Assembly: GCA_001972305.1 (NCBI GenBank)
Contig: BDDD01001620.1
Coordinates: 62,001-126,000 of the forward strand
Source: Cephalotus follicularis
Lineage: Eukaryota > Streptophyta > Magnoliopsida > Oxalidales > Cephalotaceae
Length of the DNA: 64,000 nucleotides
Direction of reading: 5' to 3'
Shown here: in pieces, positions 11,480-23,724 of the stretch
Position numbering within the stretch: position 1 is the stretch's first letter
Layout of the letters: each line of letters begins with the position of its first letter
Translations under genes and position numbers: made by a program
The notes under the pieces: generated by a model
The model's database searches: none
Seen by the model: the letters and a program-made list of their open reading frames with translations, nothing else
What the model was told of the DNA's origin: nothing

Positions 11480-12715
11480 GTTTAGTTTTATCTTGTTTTT
11501 ACGTTTTTACTTTTTATTTACTTAAAAAAAGTTTGTTGTTATTATTAAGAGGTAGAGAGAGGGAGAGAGGGAGAGAGAGAGAGAGATTTGTATTTTTTAA
11601 AAAATAAACAACCAACAGTGGCATGACACGTGACACCACCATTACAAAAACTAACATCTATAAACATAATGCGCTTAATTGATAAAAAAATAATGTACAT
11701 CAAATTAAAAAAAAGCTATAATGTAGGGACACTAAAAAGAAATTCTATTTTTTTTATCCCAATTAATGTGAGACTTAAAACAATTGAAATATTTTTTAGA
11801 GCAGTTTATTCATAACAAATGGTTACACTTTGCATTTTCTTGTCTCAACCTCAATAATGAAATATTGTAAAAATATTACAAATTTATGAATTGTACAATA
11901 TTTTGCTAAGATGATATATATTTGAACTTGTAATTCATACTTTCTAAAACTAACAAGGCATTAGCAATGATATGGAACTACAAATATAAATTATAAGGTT
12001 GACCTTGAAAAAAAATTCTTTTCCTCTTAAAAAAAATTCTTTTCATTCTCTTAAGAAAATAAACCCTATCACGTTTTCACATTACGAGATGCACATTTAT
12101 GCCTCGCAAGGTACCAAAAACACATTATCTAGAGTTGTGTTTTTTTGTTTTTTTTTTCTTTTTATGTGATCTTTGTTAATCCAACTTCTATTAAGTGTGT
12201 TTGAGGAAGATCTGTTGATATATTATAGACCCGATAGTGTCTATCACAACAAATGTAGTTGTATTCGTATCATATTTAGATACTCATAATTCTAGATTTT
12301 GTTAGGGGTTAAAATTGAGTCTTTTTCACCATCATTGGTGAGTGTCTTAGATTTGTTGATGCATATATTCGATTAGGATTATCTCCATTTTCAAAGGTGA
12401 TTTTTAATGACTCAATTCGATGCTCAAAGTAAATTATGATAATTGACTGTCAAAAAATTCTCCGATTAGATACTAATAATAATAAAAAAAAACTTATACA
12501 TTTAAGACGAAATGGTAAAATATTGGATAAACGGTATAAAAAGTAACTAAATAACAGTATCGACACATAATCATACTTTAAGAACAAATTCACATGATGC
12601 ATCTAAGTATTTGATCCAAATGCGATCCTAATTAACAAATAACAACCACCATTTGCATGGCTTCAGCTTTTTTACGAGCACATCAACTTTTTACTTTATT
12701 ATTATTATTATTATT
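11480..12715. other. Gene-free AT-rich stretch
   Basis: Nothing coding is supported. A GA-rich microsatellite lies at 11551-11587 and an ATT microsatellite at 12693-12715 borders the assembly gap. Confidence 0.5.
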
Positions 12716-12864
12716 NNNNNNNNNNNNNNNNNNNNNNNNNNNNNNNNNNNNNNNNNNNNNNNNNNNNNNNNNNNNNNNNNNNNNNNNNNNNNNNNNNNNN
12801 NNNNNNNNNNNNNNNNNNNNNNNNNNNNNNNNNNNNNNNNNNNNNNNNNNNNNNNNNNNNNNNN
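12716..12864. other. Assembly gap (149 N)
   Basis: A run of N flanked on both sides by ATT/TTA microsatellite (12693-12715 and about 12869-12884). The gap most likely lies in an unresolved long ATT repeat; its true size is unknown. Confidence 0.95.
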
Positions 12865-12884
12865 TTTTTTATTATTATTATTGT

Positions 12885-13904
12885 TATTTAGTAATTAGAA
12901 GTGGACTCTTCTTTCGGTAGTTGATATTATTTTATAAAATATCTACAAGAGAATCTGTAACTAAACCACTTCTATTAGGGTTTGGTACTTGCATGACGTC
13001 TTCAAAGATTTGTCCATTGCACCGTCTCACGATTAATCTCACCAGAACAATTATTCCCGTGAGGGAACAAGCAAATAAAGAAAATGGACAAATATTTCCA
13101 CAAATGTATATATATCCCTAATATTATTTGTTTTTTTTAATATAAATGTCTAAACAATAATATTATAGATAACAACTAAATAATCATAAATAATTATTAA
13201 TATGTCATAACATTATCCAGTTGAATAACATCATTCAATTGAATTAAAAAAAGTGTAAAGAGACGTTGAGTTGAATTAAAACATGTATTTTAATATTTGT
13301 CAATTATTTTTTTTTTGTTATTATCTATAACATATCCATTCTAAAACATGAAAATCAGAATATAACTGTTAATTATTAGTACTTCTTAAAAGGTAAAGGG
13401 GTATTAGAGGATACATGCAAGTAGGAGTACAAATGTAAATGTATTCAATGAATTCATGATACGTGTTAATGAATTCAGAGATGAAGCTACACAATGAATA
13501 ATACAATTGTACTTGGCACTTGATCAAAATATAAAATTATATATTTCAAGCATAAATTTCTATAGATTGATATAATTGACTTTATGAGTATTAAATTTTA
13601 AAATTAAGATATATAAAAAAGTAAAAAGATTGTAAAATATTCCCCAATATATGTATAGACTCTAAAAATATACTTATTTAATAGAAATTAATATTTAACC
13701 CTGTATCTATTGGGATGGAGATACACCCACAAATAATGAAAGAAAGTCTCACTTATATTAATATAAGTTCGTGTGATACAGTTAATTCCGCCAAACCATT
13801 GGATAAAGATTAAAAGTATCTGAAATTTAATCATAATCAATGAATGAATATTTTTAATTTTAATATAAAAAGGATTTACATTTACTTTTTATGTCATTAA
13901 ATAG
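12885..13904. other. Gene-free AT-rich stretch upstream of the acetyltransferase-like gene
   Basis: Very AT-rich, with no supported coding region. It probably contains the distal promoter of the gene starting at 14312. Confidence 0.4.
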
Positions 13905-13914
13905 TATAAATACC
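13905..13914 (+). promoter_or_regulatory. Candidate TATA box
   Basis: TATAAATACC about 400 bp upstream of the ATG at 14312 is a good plant TATA match. With it the 5' leader would be roughly 370 nt, including the pyrimidine/purine-rich 14000-14130 region. Placement is by motif only. Confidence 0.35.
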
Positions 13915-14311
13915 CAATAGATGGCAATACGGCAGCAACCAAGAGCAGTCAACCTGACCCCGTATCTTATCCTTCCTATCTTTTCTTCCGTTCTTATAAA
14001 TATTAATAAAAAAAAAAGGAGATCGATGGAAGATAGGAAAAGAAGAAAAGACGAAGAAAAATGAAGGATTTTGCGTGTATGTAGAGGATAGAATTTGAAA
14101 GTGAAAGAAGAAGTCTTTCTTCTTTACTCATCAATATAACAAAACCCAATAATCCGTACACATATCAAAAACCTCTCCACCATGTATATCAATATGTTTT
14201 TGTTTTTTACATTGGATATACTTACTACATACAAAGCAGGGTTTCGTAAGTTGTTTTTATCTGGTTCGTGTTAGTTGAAGAGGAATTAAGATTAACAAGA
14301 GATTGCATGAT

Positions 14312-17300
14312 ATGGCAATGTACGAGCCCATCAAAGGTTATGATAATAAAACTGATGAAGATAATGGAGACCCTCCTGATCCTAGAGATGATAATGTTGA
14401 ATTGGCTATACGGATCTGCAACCATTCAAGATCCATTTCTGATACCAATGCCATTGTTAACAAAAACATCCTCGTTGATGGACAACACTCTTTGTTTCCT
14501 CCAAACTCAAAGCAGCAACAACCATCACCACCACCACCACCACCACCACAACAACAACAACGTCTGGTCTCCCTTGACGTCTTTCGTGGACTCACCGTTG
14601 CGGTAATGTTGTTGCCCTCTATTTGGAATGTTATTAGCCACATTAAATGACGATAGCGGTTACTGCATGTTAATCCTGTTGATTATCTCTTAATATGGTG
14701 GTCGGTATAAATTAACTATTTATTAGTATCCAAAAATAGGAGTAACGTTTTTAGTGTATATCAATCATAATTAAATTTCAGGTGCTTTAATTTCATTGCC
14801 TGCACTGCATATTCATTTGCAGTTCCTCCTATAACCAGTGAACGTATTTCAGGTTATTTGGGAACAAAGAAAAACTTTCCATTTCTCAAATTTGTTGTAG
14901 TAGATTTTTTTTTTTTACTTTTTCAATATAAAAAATAAAGAAAACTGACACTGGCATGTAGCAGCAAGCAATATCCACATTGTGGGTGCATCTGCAGCCT
15001 GTCACTGCTGCCAATATCGATTTCAATGTAATCTAGGATCTCATGGGTCATAGGAGTTTACTTTCCTTGTAAGTTGAGCCAGTTGGAGTGGATAGTAGGC
15101 CTAGCCTGGTTCAGCTCACCACTAATCCGCCCCACACAGGCAAGCTGCTTGCTTGGCAATGTAATCATACCTCGTGATAATATACCTACTCCCAAGGTAA
15201 CTCGACTTGGGGCAGACTTGGGACTTGTGTGTATGAGATCCTGGATTTGGATTTGGATTTGTTTTCTCCTGGGACAAACTACAGATTTAAGTGAGAGGTC
15301 ACATCGGTGGTTGCTGTGCTAGTCTCTCCTATTAATGTCGATCCTCATAAAAAAGAAATCCTTATTTGTACGATTTTGATATTTGTCAAGAAATTAATCA
15401 CATAGACACAACGTTATTCATGTTCACCTCAATTTAGGGCTACGTCCTACACACAAGGTAATTTTACTATAGATTCAATAGTTTCCTCTCACCAGTCTCT
15501 GTTACAATGAGAAACTTTCATAAAATCTATAGACACAATTAGTTATTCATGGGTCAGATCCAAATTACTAATAGAAAATATATATAAAACCAGGCTTCTC
15601 TATAGGATTTCTTCTGTATAATACTAATCAATAGGCTCGTATATTGGAACTCATGGTTATGGGGACCTGAATCCATTACAATGGAATTTTTTTTAAGTGA
15701 AATCCCCTAGTATATGAATGAGTGAAAAAGTGCTTTCATGGTTGTAAAATAAGAAGCTTTCGTGTATCTTAATGTATGTGTTTAATTTATTTTGAGCTAT
15801 TAGAGCGGGATATGATTTTTTTAGAGATAGTTCACTAATAGACTGAGGGATAAATAATTCGACTCATTCAAATATACATCATGAATGTTTGGAATCCATA
15901 TTATGCAAGGAGACATTGCTTTTGCTAATTCAAATTGAAGGGTGATATAAAACCGGTCTATTTCTAGCATCATATACACATAGTTGGCGCATTCATCCTA
16001 GTTAGAAGCTCCAGTTCTGTATCAAGGTCATGGTCGATATTGACACTCTCATCAATATTGTCTTTTTTCTTTTTGAACAAACTCATCAATATTGTCATTC
16101 ACATCTATATCGGCACTATCATCAATAAAAAAACCTTTAAGCTTGTTATCTAGGAACTTGTTAAAAAAATACAATAATAAAAGGAAACATAGGAGTTTAT
16201 TACTAGGTATTTGACCGAATAGTATCATCTTTGTCGATGATTGTTGTCATGTGATATTTTTCTTTCTTTTATTCTGTGCGGAAAAAAAGTTGTCTTTTTA
16301 ATTATCTTTCATCTCTTCCTGCAGCTAATGATAGTAGTGGATGATGCTGGTGGATTTCTTCCCTCTATTAATCATTCCCCATGGAATGGTTTAACCCTGG
16401 CAGATTTTGTTATGCCATTTTTCCTCTTCATTGTTGGTGTGTCACTAGCCCTTACATACAAGGTATTACTTCTTTCGATGGGGCGTCTATTGCTCCTATT
16501 TTAAATCAACCAAATAGTGGTACAGGCATATCTCAATAAAGAGAGAGTTATATTTATTACTATCTTTTGCATTTTTGGCATAGCTGATTATGATTAAGCA
16601 GAGGAATCATTATAGTTCTTCTAAAGCATGTTAGGGATTGTAAAAGGGGACGCCTTTTATGCATGTAATGCACGTAGTTTACGTGCATTGACACTTAATT
16701 ACCATATCTATATATAATCTTTTATAAATTCATTTATTAGATTTAATGTTTTATCTATGTATATCATACATGTAAATTTTTAAGTCAACTGAATATGTAT
16801 AACTAGTTCATCTTCACATATAAATTTTGGTCATTATATAATTGTCTCATGTAGCGTCAAAAATGAGATTATTCAATTGAATATCTATATATATCCGATA
16901 AATTTGAAAATTTATATGTATGATCTACATAAATTAAATATCAAATCTAAATGTTAGATTTATAACATATTAATATTGAAAGTTTCAATGCATGCAAGTT
17001 ACATGAACTGACATCCATAAAAGTTTTTCCCATATTATAAAGTAATTTTAGTAACATAAGGATGCTACTGGTAATTCTGTTATGAGTGTTAAGGTACCAC
17101 CAAGCATAAACTCCTACAGCTTTTTATCTTTTTTACATTTGTGATACAGAAAATGTCATGTAGAGCTGTCGCAACTAAAAAAGCAAGTCTTCGGGCCTTG
17201 AAGCTTCTAATATTTGGCCTTTTTCTCCAAGGTGCTGCACATTATATCCTTAACTCCTAGATTTTGCATATGCTACCACCATGTCAAGCTAAATAGTCAT

Positions 17301-20300
17301 TCATCTCTTTCCTGAGAGGATATCCTTTTAGTATGTATGCATAATCTCCTGCAAATTTTTTTCTATTTATCATGACTCTATCACGAATATAGAGAAAATG
17401 ACCAGAAAGAAGACGGGGAAAGAAATGCTCGCAGAGTTTTGGGTGACTTATTTTGCTGGAGAGGTTGTCAAGCAATGCACATGTATTATCTTTATGTACG
17501 ACTAACTGTCTATATAATCTCTTCCTTCTGCGCAGGAGGCTATTTCCATGGTATCAACAATTTAACCTATGGAGTGGATATTGCACAAATGAGATGGATG
17601 GGGATACTACAGGTATGATTTTTGACTAGGTATACTCTTCCTTAAATGCTGTCATGCCAAGTTCACTGACAAAAGGATCTTAGTCAGACTCAGGAATGCT
17701 TTTTGTTCCACATTGTGCATTTACTTGAACCTTGCGGAACATTGTACTGTTCACATATGTTTTGACGTGTACCTCAATGATTGGCTTGAAGTAGCTCAAA
17801 TTCTTTGCCTGATTACCTCAAATTCTAGAGAGTTTTTCAAATTGCCTTTACTAACTGCTGAATAACTTGCTTTTCGCCAGAGAATTGCAATTGCATATTT
17901 AGTGGCAGCAATGTGTGAGATTTGGCTGAAGGGTGATGATCATGTTAATTCAGGATTGTCTCTGCTTAGGAAATATCGAGTGCAATGGTAAGCGTATTGA
18001 ATGTTTGGTTTCACGTATGGTACAACCATAATTTTGTTATGCCATAGAGACCCAAAACTGTAATTGTCAAAATGCTTGTTGTGATTCAATGATCTGACCT
18101 ATTAAAGTCTTTGGCATGTTCACGCCTCTTTACCTATCAAAGTCTTTCATGAACCAACCTTTGTCAATACCTGTGTAAAGCCAAATAAATCCTATTATAA
18201 GGTCAAAAAGAAGTTCTTAAGTAGACAACATATCATGTATTAAATGGGTGGCAATAGTCTCTGTGATATAATAACCATGAGATAAGTCTTTCAGAACAAA
18301 ATTCTTTCTGTGCGCTTGGCACACATTCCGAATGATATTTGCAATGAAGCATATGCATGCTTCTTTGTCACATAAACAGTGTGAGAGACTGTAGCTTTGG
18401 TGCATTAATAAGTACGCTTACAAGCACAAGCATGTTTTGATGTGTTTTAAGTTATATATTTCTGCTTTGATTACTGCAAAACGACTTATGTTACGTTATG
18501 AGGTTGGCATGATCAGTACTATGCTCTGGCTGTAAAGAAGTTGAATGCGGATGTCCTTAAAATGCCTTTTTCCCTGCCAGTGTTTCTTGTGTTAAAGATT
18601 TAATATATCTATTTTGCACATGCTTTTACTGGTAGTATTATTGAAGTTGTTTAGTTAAGCTGTTGACCGCCTCTCTTTCACAGTTGTGTGGCACTGGTAA
18701 TTACAACTATCTATATCTCGTTGTCATATGGCTTGTATGTTCCTGATTGGCAGTATCAGATTCCGGTTGAAACCTCTTCCTCTGCACCAAAGATATTTTA
18801 CGTGAGCTGCTGCTGCTTCTTCTTTTAAATTTTATTTTACCCAACTTTGATAAATATAAACTTAGGGCTTTGGTGGTAGAATTGGTCGCTAAGTGGACTT
18901 ATATAATAAAATTTCATCCAAAGGTGAAATGTGGATTGCGAGGTGACACAAGCCCAGCTTGTAATGCTGTTGGAATGATTGATCGCAAAATATTGGGAGT
19001 TCAACATTTGTACAGAAAACCAATTTATGCGCGAACAAAGGTATCCCTCTCTATCTTTATGTGGAAAAAGTTGTTTTTCTTTTAGTACTAGCGGATTTTT
19101 CATCCTAGTTGGCATTTGCACTAACCTTCCTCCAATAATTTTTTGTTTATCTTTTATACGCATTATCCCCTAGCAATGCAGCATTAAATCCCCAGATTAT
19201 GGTCCACTGCCTGCTGATGCTGCTTCATGGTGCCAAGCCCCTTTCGATCCCGAAGGACTTCTGAGGTCGGTGTAGACCTTTTTACTGATAATTGTTGATA
19301 TCATTTTTCAGTGGTTTAACCATCCTTAAGAAGAGATCTGATATATGATATAAAATTAAAATTACTCATAACTGTTATTCTATACTCTGCATTTTTTTTT
19401 CATACATCTGTAGTAATTTTCGTCCTACTCTGTGGCTAAAGTTCAGAGATGGCCATTGTTACCTGCCTGGTTGGTCTGCACTACGGGCACATCATCATCA
19501 ATTTTAAGGTGATAAATTGTTAATGTTACAGATTGTTCTGTCTCATTTTATATATATAATCATGTCACTATTATAGTTCACCCTGTCACATGCAGGATCA
19601 CACAAATAGAAGCCTTCACTGGCTGTATTCATCTTCTTGTCTTGTTGTATTGGGCCTTGCCTTGGATTGCTTTGGTGAGTTGCTTCTCATAAGTTTTTAC
19701 TTTGATACGAATCTTAAGATTTACATAACTTTTGACACACAGACAGCATAGTCCTATACTTCTAACAATCACCAAGTTCTAGTTATAACTCACTTCTCTT
19801 TTTGATGTAGGAATGCATATAAACAAGGCTTTGTACTCATTTAGTTACATGTGTATCACTGCTGGTGCTGCTGGCATTGTCTTCATTGGAATGTACTTGT
19901 TGGTGCGATGGGTCTTCCATTTATTCTAAATTAACCCTTTTGACAATTGTTGTAATTTTACTCATTTGCTAGAAAATTCTGAGGTTACATATTTGATTGC
20001 TTTGATTTGGTACATGATACTTATAGTAACTTGTCTTTGAGTTGCTTTTTTCCTGTCCTTTCATCATGGAATGAGTGGTCTGCTTGATCACTCATCTTCT
20101 AATTGTAGCTCTCTTTTTTCCACAGGTAGACGTGTGTGGATATAGGCGGACGACTGTGGTGTTAGAGTGGATGGGGATGCATGCATTGATCATCTATATA
20201 CTTGCAGCATGCAATATCCTGCCGGTTGTTCTACAGGGATTCTATTGGAGGCAACCTCAAAATAATATTGTAGGTTTTTTCTTTTTCCTTCTCGTTAATT

Positions 20301-20341
20301 TAGACAATGGATCAACTTTTCACTTCGCATACAAGAAGTAG
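14312..20341 (+). CDS. Heparan-alpha-glucosaminide N-acetyltransferase-like membrane protein (12 coding exons)
   Basis: The family (HGSNAT/DUF5009) transfers acetyl groups across membranes from acetyl-CoA to terminal glucosamine; the plant substrate is unsettled. Exons read by eye: 14312-14602, 16325-16462, 17150-17231, 17536-17612, 17881-17987, 18684-18801, 18924-19040, 19174-19269, 19449-19508, 19596-19674, 19811-19902, 20126-20341. All junctions are GT-AG and phases close to 490 aa. Hallmarks: [10 protein letters not shown] at the exon 1 end; [18 protein letters not shown] in exon 2, whose His aligns with the active-site His of human [66 protein letters not shown]. About nine or ten membrane segments. 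The N-terminal cytosolic tail has poly-Pro/poly-Gln. MAMYEP at 14312 is taken as start; the in-frame TTG at 14303 is not. The exon 8/9 junction and the C-terminus after 20269 are uncertain. Confidence 0.88.
14519..14561 (+). repeat. Coding microsatellite (CAR/CCA) in exon 1
   Basis: A CAA/CCA repeat encodes QQQP, a run of prolines and QQQQ just before the first conserved block ([10 protein letters not shown]). Length here is likely polymorphic; it lies in the variable N-terminal tail. Confidence 0.7.
15367..15620 (+). repeat. Dispersed repeat, copy 2, inside intron 1
   Basis: Same family and orientation as 6597-6905 (shared GTACGATTTTGATAT and ACTATAGATTCAATAGT). It accounts for part of the long first intron (14603-16324) of the acetyltransferase-like gene. 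Confidence 0.6.
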
Positions 20342-20939
20342 AGTAAACTTTTATTTGTATAAATTTCTAACAGCTTAGGTTATTTGGAATTGGAAGATGA
20401 AGGAATAGTAGACTGATGGATTTTATTGGACTGCAAGTTTAATGTATGGATTGGATCTTTTGTGTGGAGCTGCCTAGCCACGCGGTTCCGTTTTGGTTAA
20501 GTTGCTCTCGATGACTTGATGAGACAAAGTTGCTTCATTACAATTGGGAGGCAAACAATTTCTTTGTAATTTGATTATTTCCCTCTCTACTCACATGAAT
20601 ATTTTCTCTCATCATACATAAAATTTTGTATATAATATGTATAGATATTCCAAAGCAGTATGTGTTGAATAAAATATTGACTCGTTAAGATGCAAATTCT
20701 GATACATTACTAGCTGCCAAATTGTGCAATGCACAAAGTAGTTATCATTGTCACAATGGTCAATTCTGTAGAAATATAAGACAAACTGTAGCTTCTTGTT
20801 ATTTTTATGAACTCACACAGGCAAATAACCATAAGAGAATATTTATGCTTTAATTAAAACAAATTCAATACTTATTAATCCATTAGCCAATAATTTAATG
20901 TCACATAAGACACGTAATGCCTAATATACTTGGCATCCT
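20342..20939. other. Downstream region of the acetyltransferase-like gene
   Basis: No further coding region is supported. It may hold the 3' UTR or a missing last exon: a good donor (ATT|GTAGGT) sits at 20270, so the real 3' end may be spliced further downstream than annotated. Confidence 0.4.
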
Positions 20940-21470
20940 AACTTGGTTGAACTCTCCTATAGCCTCCTTTAAACCAAGCTCTTTAAACTTGATTATGCCC
21001 ATCAACCTTTTAACTTTAAAGAACACCGATTTTTAATGGTTTTGTAAATATATGTGTAACTTAATCTTCCAATGGAACAAACTAGAGCTCAATTTCTTTT
21101 TTCATCAAATCACAGATATAGTTATACTTGATATCAATGTGTTTGCTGGGACCATGAAAACTGGATTATTTGCAAAAGAATTGTTGACTTGTTATCACAA
21201 AAAATATTGTAGTCTTGTCTTGACAATTTTTTAACTCACCAAACATCTTACATAACCACATTGCCTTAGTAACACTATTCGTAGCTGCAATGTATTTAGC
21301 TTCAACAGTAGAAAAAGCCATCACTTGTTGCTTTTTAGATGACCAAGAAAAAATTATAGAACCAAGATGAAAGGCATAGCCAAAAGCGCTCATTCATCTT
21401 TCAACGTCACCTGCCCAATTACTATATGTATATCCCACCAGCTTCACATTATCAACACATGAATAAAAAA
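20940..21470 (-). pseudogene. Copia RNase H / pol C-terminus remnant
   Basis: On the - strand, 21470 to 20940 carries, through several stops and frameshifts, the order typical of a copia RNase H: WSSKKQQVMAFSTVEAKYIA (the SSxEAEY-type block), a CDNKS-type block and an IFTKPL-type block near the C-terminus. Only this terminal part of pol remains; no LTR could be placed next to it. It is an old, heavily mutated relic. Confidence 0.75.
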
Positions 21471-22116
21471 TATCATGAAGATTATATGCAAATTTTTAAA
21501 TCAATTGAATATTTTTAACTATTTCATTTACAGATGAAAAGTTTAACTATTTTATAATTTACTTATAAACAATAAAATATTATATTATGTAATATAATAT
21601 CTATAAATATCTAATTGACTTAAAAATTTGAATGAGTGATCAATATTAATAGAATATGAAATCCAACGATTCGATTTAAAAAATATTATTCATAAGTACA
21701 ATAATAATTATGATGATACTATATTTAAATTGAATACACTATCGTGTACACTAAATGCCTTGTGGTCATATAACGCTTGCAAGTATGCTAAGGCACAACT
21801 CGACACAGTTGTGCTTTTTTTTTTTTTTATGTCATGAACCGTAACAAAGCAACAAATTTTTTATTATTATTTTTGCTTATAATCGATACAACAGTTATAG
21901 GCAAACTAATTTTTTTTATTATCTTTAACGGTAGGTTTGGTTGATATTGACAGATTCGGAGTGATAATTGGGGAATAAGTTTGTGAAACATGACAATTGA
22001 GGAATAGCTTTGTCAAAAAATGGTGATTTGAAAAGAAAAAAAACTCAGAAATTGGTCCATGATTGTTTGGGTTAGTTCCATAACTTGCAAAAGAAGATGC
22101 TTCCTATCAGGGCTAA

Positions 22117-23068
22117 TAGGAGCGAGCAAAAACCGACATAACCAATTTGATCAATTTGGTTTAATTTGATTCGGTTTTTTTTTATAATTAGTTGGGTTTC
22201 GTTTGGATTTTTTAAAATAAGAAACCAATACCCTATATATAATTTTAAAAAAATTATTAATATATATTAATATAATTTTAAATATTCATTGGTGGAACAT
22301 TGTATTACACTACTCTTCATCACATAATATCTTCGTATAAATACATCATTATACGAATTTGGATTTTCTTTTTTATGTTGATGCAAGAATCAACTATTCA
22401 ACAGTTCCTTACGTGAAAGGATTTGATTTGTAGAGGAAAACGCTGCAAATGCTCCGAGAACGGTGTAAACTTGAGTGTTTCACGATCCTCCCTACACACA
22501 AATAGCAAACTAGTCGAAGATCCATGAGGTATTACTCATGGGACTCTTCGATACTTAAATCAGACAGTGTACAAGGAAGAAAGTACAAAGGCTCTTTTAA
22601 GACTAAAAATGACTGACCGGTGTAATGTGTTGCTTTGTAGTATCTATAGAGCATTTAATTGTAACTGCCTTACATGACTTGCAGAGATGATTATTGTACC
22701 CCTGGAAACAACCGAGTATCTCGCCATTTCCTGATTTGGCGCCGAAGCGTTATGTTGTGTGTTATCTTTTTAGATTGCAAGACGGCGGATCACGTGTCTG
22801 TAGCTCTATAGGACATTTGTCCAGCGTCTCCAGAAGACACGTGTCGGTTTATTTTGAGTAGGAATTTTTCATATCACTATGTTATGTGAAAAAAGAAGGT
22901 AACTAATAAATAATAAAAAAGTGTTTTGAGTCGTTAAAATTGAAACCAAACAAAATTTTGGTTCAATTTGATTTCAGTTTTTAGATACATCCGTTAGATT
23001 TGAGAAATTCTCAAACTACAAATTTTGTTTTGGTTTTCATAAAAACGAACCGAATTGTGATCACCCTA
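22117..23068. mobile_element. Non-autonomous hAT-like element (tentative)
   Basis: The left end TAGGAGCGAGCAAAAACCGA and right end CGAACCGAATTGTGATCACCCTA (reverse: TAGGGTGATCACAATTCGGT) are imperfect inverted termini of the TAGGGGTGAGCA...AACCGAA type common in plant hAT elements. Internal CCAATTTGATCAATTTGG and GGTTCAATTTGATTTCAG motifs also mirror each other. No clear 8-bp duplication was found. It is interrupted by the solo LTR at about 22376-22871. Confidence 0.45.
22376..22871 (-). repeat. Gypsy-type solo LTR related to the LTR at 2455-3338
   Basis: TGTTGATGCAAGAATC at 22376 resembles TGTTGATACAGAAAACC at 2455. Both then share a CAACAGT...CCTACGTG-like block and ATTTGTAGAG(A)GAAAACG. 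The right limit (…GGAATTTTTCA) is a guess; no matching 5-bp duplication was seen. No internal region is attached, so it is a solo or truncated LTR. Confidence 0.55.
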
Positions 23069-23724
23069 CCTCTTTCTAATAAGCCGAAGCCTCAAATGCT
23101 ATCTTGCATTATTGGTTCGATCGCTAAACCAATTTTAGCCTAAGTTATGAATTTGTAAGTCCAAAGCAACAAATTTATAATTTAGAGGACAATCGCATGC
23201 TTCAAGCCATATAAGAAAAATATAATTTACAAATTAAACTCGTATATCTAATTTAATACGTATATAGACATCTTACAATAAAACTGATTTGATAACATTC
23301 ATTGATTTGAAAGTAAAATTTTGGTGAAAGTACCCATAACTTAGTGATTAAGGGTATAATTTACCTTGATATAAACCAAAATTCAAACTCTCACACCGAT
23401 TTAATTTCTTTTTTCTCTTTGAGTGAGTCTCCCCTCTTCCGCTAAAAAAAAAAAAGTAAAATTTTGATAAGACATTTTTGGAATGCCATTAATAACCAAC
23501 GAGTGACGAGTGTTTTTCATTAATAATCGATCCACTTACACTTCTTACTTTTACTGTTATATCTCAGAAGTTACTCTATATATTCTTTAACGTAAAACAA
23601 ATAGTGGATTTGTCCCTGACTTACATTTAATATTTTTCATGGCTCAAGAGATAATTTGAACATTAACGGATTGGAATCGAGAGAGGAAAGTGGTCTGGAA
23701 GTACATCATGGTGCCACTATATGG
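23069..23724. other. Gene-free stretch downstream of the BOI-like gene
   Basis: No coding region is supported. Part of it is presumably the 3' UTR and terminator of the - strand gene that ends at 23725. Confidence 0.45.

Noticed and set aside
14338..14643. 101-codon - strand frame
   Set aside because: Antisense to exon 1 of the acetyltransferase-like gene; poly-Gly and Cys runs come from the CCA/CAA repeat.
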